Source of the DNA: Solenopsis invicta
Lineage: Eukaryota > Arthropoda > Insecta > Hymenoptera > Formicidae
Assembly: GCF_016802725.1 (NCBI RefSeq)
Contig: NC_052673.1
Coordinates: forward strand, 18,024,156 to 18,088,155
DNA length: 64,000 nt
Reading direction: 5' to 3'
The notes below the pieces were generated by a model. It did no database searches. It saw nothing but the letters and a program-made list of their open reading frames with translations, and was not told the DNA's origin. Positions within the stretch are counted from its first letter, which is position 1; each line of letters opens with the position of its first letter. This document shows, one piece after another, positions 61,766 through 64,000 of this stretch. The position numbers and the translations under genes were made by a program.

Positions 61766-63033
61766 TGATATTATCATTATTACGATCATTTTTTTTTAAT
61801 TTCAAAATAAATAGCAGTTAATCAGCTACTACTGGGCAATACTTTTTCCCATTATTAAGTATTGTTTTCTACTATAACATAGAAGAATTATATTGCTAAA
61901 TATACATATATGTATAAATTATTAGATAAATGGGATACTATTGTACAATAATTTGACGACCATGTACATCTTGTACATCAACTAACACTTGTGAAATTTT
62001 ACATCTCTGTGCAGAGGGATTACACGTGCCATGTTTACGCACTTTTTAATTTGAATCGATTGTTGGTTGGCATAACGTTGACTCGATACAACATCTGTCG
62101 TCGAGCGTTATTTATCTTTAAAGATTTTTTTTTATTTTTTATCGTTTTTTGTAAAATGGAATATTTTTTAGTTGTTTTTATTAAAGCCACTGTAATAACA
62201 AATAGACAGGTTCGAGAAGAAATATGAGTATTCGCAGCTATATGAAGCGACTTCATATCTACTTTCATCGTTGTTAAAGTCGTTGACCTGTATTACTTAC
62301 GAAAGTTTCTTTCGAGTGGTAAAGCTTGGCAGCTGATCGACCGACCATTAAAGATGTGCCGCGAGCGACGGACAAATATAGAAACGTAAAATAGCATCAT
62401 ATACATACAAAGCATACATTTTACGCAATTCCCAATTTTTGTAATAAACGTGATAGCGGACAACTCGCGAGGAGCGCGCCCGTGACGTCTCTTTGAAAAA
62501 AATGGAAGGCGATACACTCTCGAGCTTGCGTAGAAAGTAATACGGGGGTATTAAGGCTAGCGAATAAAAGTTAATTTGAGTGACGCCCAAAATCGCCGGC
62601 ACGTCAAAACATCGACGCACGACCCGTCTCACTTGGCGACCCGTCACTGACGACATTGCTAACGACATCACTCTCGTTGCGTCATCGTTGCTGTCTCGGT
62701 AAGCGGTTCATCGATGACCGACTACTTGCGACGCGGGCCAGACGTCGAGCTTGCAAGTGGTTATTTTTCGACGGATACGCGTAATCGACAAGCACACGAA
62801 TACGCACTTATCCTATATTCCACTTTGATTCGAAGACGCGATATACATTTATAGCGGCCTCCTTATACTTAATGTGGCGATTATTAACCCTTACTCTATA
62901 AACATAAGTCTACCGTGTCAGATTAATTTCTACCCTTTGGAAATTTCTGGAAATTTCAAAGACAATTAATTTAGATTACATTTTATTTTTATCTAAATAA
63001 AGTGCAGACATTTATTTTAGAAACTTGAGAGTG

Positions 63034-63248
63034 CACTAAGAAAAAAATTGTTAAATTTTATTAAATATTTGTTTGAATACTCGCAATGAAATATTTACTT
63101 GCAGTACATAAATATTTACTCAATGAAAAAAAAAACAATACTTAAATGTGATTCTTGTACTAAATAACTATTTATTTAGACTTGGTAAATATTTCATTGC
63201 AAGTATTCAAGCAAATGTTTATTAAAATTTTGTAATTTTTTTTCAGTG
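63034..63248. mobile_element. CACTAAG/CACTGAA-type MITE
   Basis: Long arms: CACTAAGAAAAAAATTGTTA and GTTTGAATACTCGCAATGAA on the left. On the right is the complement, with TTCATTGCAAGTATTCAAGC and TTTGTAATTTTTTTTCAGTG. Arm identity is high over about 65 bases. Same family as 33144-33353. Confidence 0.7.
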
Positions 63249-63459
63249 TATATTAACAAATTTTAAAAGTTCTTTTAAATATGATGAAGGATCGAACTCG
63301 AGATATCTATATTTGTAAGGGTGCCGTTTTTTACATTGTATTATTAATTAATTTTGATAGAAGAATATTTATACGTGGATGCTAAAATATCCATCTTACA
63401 CTCACACACATGCGTGATAACGAATGATTTGGAAATGAAATAAAACTTAACTTTATCTA

Positions 63460-63870
63460 CCGAGCCAGCACACCGGAAGAAGATTCCGTATTTTTGTATA
63501 TTCTAATTATAACTCTTCCTATGCAAATATTTTTGAATGAATATTCTATTACTATTATTACAGGAATATGAATCTTCTCTGTAATTTTAGTTCAAATATT
63601 CATAATTGAATAAATATTCTATGGAATATTCTCTAAATTTGACTCTTCATATTTAAGAGTCTTGTAAAGTAGAATAAAATAATGATTACCGCGTCATGCA
63701 GAGAATACTCTATCCTCCGTGTGAGACTCTCGAAGAATGTCTAAGAATATGTATTTTTAAATACGCAAGAATATTCTCAGAATATCTATTTTCTTAAAAA
63801 AGCTTTTATGAATATTCAGTCTTCCTAGTGAAGGATCTGAAGATATTCAATGAATTATGTGCTAGCTGGG
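63460..63870. mobile_element. Possible DNA-transposon remnant rich in GAATATTCT words
   Basis: Many copies of GAATATTCT/AGAATATTC in both orientations lie between GCCAGCACACCGGAAG on the left and TTATGTGCTAGCTGGGTGT on the right. The ends are only loosely complementary, so the boundaries are tentative. Confidence 0.3.
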
Positions 63871-64000
63871 TGTAAAATAAAGAATTTTTTTTGTCAAGAC
63901 TTTTCAGATTATCTACGTAGAATTCTATATTTCGTACTACCCTTCAACTTTCAAAATCTAACAAAATCGCGAACGATCGCGGAAACTTTTTACTTAAGAA

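Larger units (their letters stand above)
61549..64000 (+). other. RhoGAP intron 4 (start only)
   Basis: Starts GTAAGA after the exon ending at 61548; no further exon of the gene is recognised before the window ends. It contains MITE-type elements at 61644-61765, 63034-63248 and perhaps 63460-63870, and a CpG-richer patch at about 62300-62870. Confidence 0.5.

Noticed and set aside
1..64000. CRISPR arrays, bacterial operons, rRNA genes, integrated virus
   Set aside because: None seen: no regularly spaced direct repeats, all real genes have introns, and no viral polymerase or capsid-like frame is present.

Overview
The window looks like nuclear DNA of an insect, most likely a hymenopteran (ant-like). 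Genes are split by short GT-AG introns. Long AT-rich stretches alternate with CpG-rich islands. Small hairpin (MITE-type) transposon remnants are scattered throughout. There are no operons, no rRNA genes, no CRISPR array, and no convincing tRNA gene. The species is an inference from style and gene content, not from a marker gene.

Layout. (1) 27-1785, plus: last six exons of a WD40-repeat protein, 5' end outside the window. (2) 4413-7005, plus: four-exon secreted cuticle-type structural protein. (3) 9053-10219, plus: small secreted protein of unknown function with a textbook TATA/Initiator promoter. (4) 12.0-12.9 kb: CpG-rich block with nested inverted repeats. (5) 13793-17366, plus: complete nine-exon UVRAG (class III PI3-kinase/Vps34 complex subunit, endosome and autophagy). 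(6) 19957-20673 and 21505-22710, minus: two neighbouring three-exon genes that look like diverged tandem paralogues. They converge on UVRAG. (7) 22.7-32.0 kb: no firm gene; several hairpin elements and a CpG-rich 0.8-kb island. (8) 32595-32724, plus: one likely coding first exon. (9) 33.4-44.6 kb: long AT-rich desert with a few GC-richer islands. (10) 45764-61548, plus: 5' part of an ARHGAP6-like Rho GTPase-activating protein (641-codon first coding exon, then three small exons; the GAP domain lies beyond the window). One of its introns appears to be a GC-AG intron.

How genes relate. No pathway links all the genes. UVRAG (membrane trafficking) and the RhoGAP (actin and Rho signalling) are typical single-copy animal genes. 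The cuticle-type gene and the small secreted gene sit next to each other and both have TATA-type promoters, as expected for strongly regulated insect secreted products. In every multi-exon model the exon phases join and total lengths divide by three, which is the main support for the boundaries given.

Nothing resembles a wholly new molecular system. The most interesting items are the tandem paralogue pair, the GC-AG intron, the start-overlapping uORF of UVRAG, a MITE nested inside another MITE, two adjacent pre-miRNA-sized hairpins, the inverted duplication upstream of UVRAG, and a possible remote alternative first exon for the RhoGAP.
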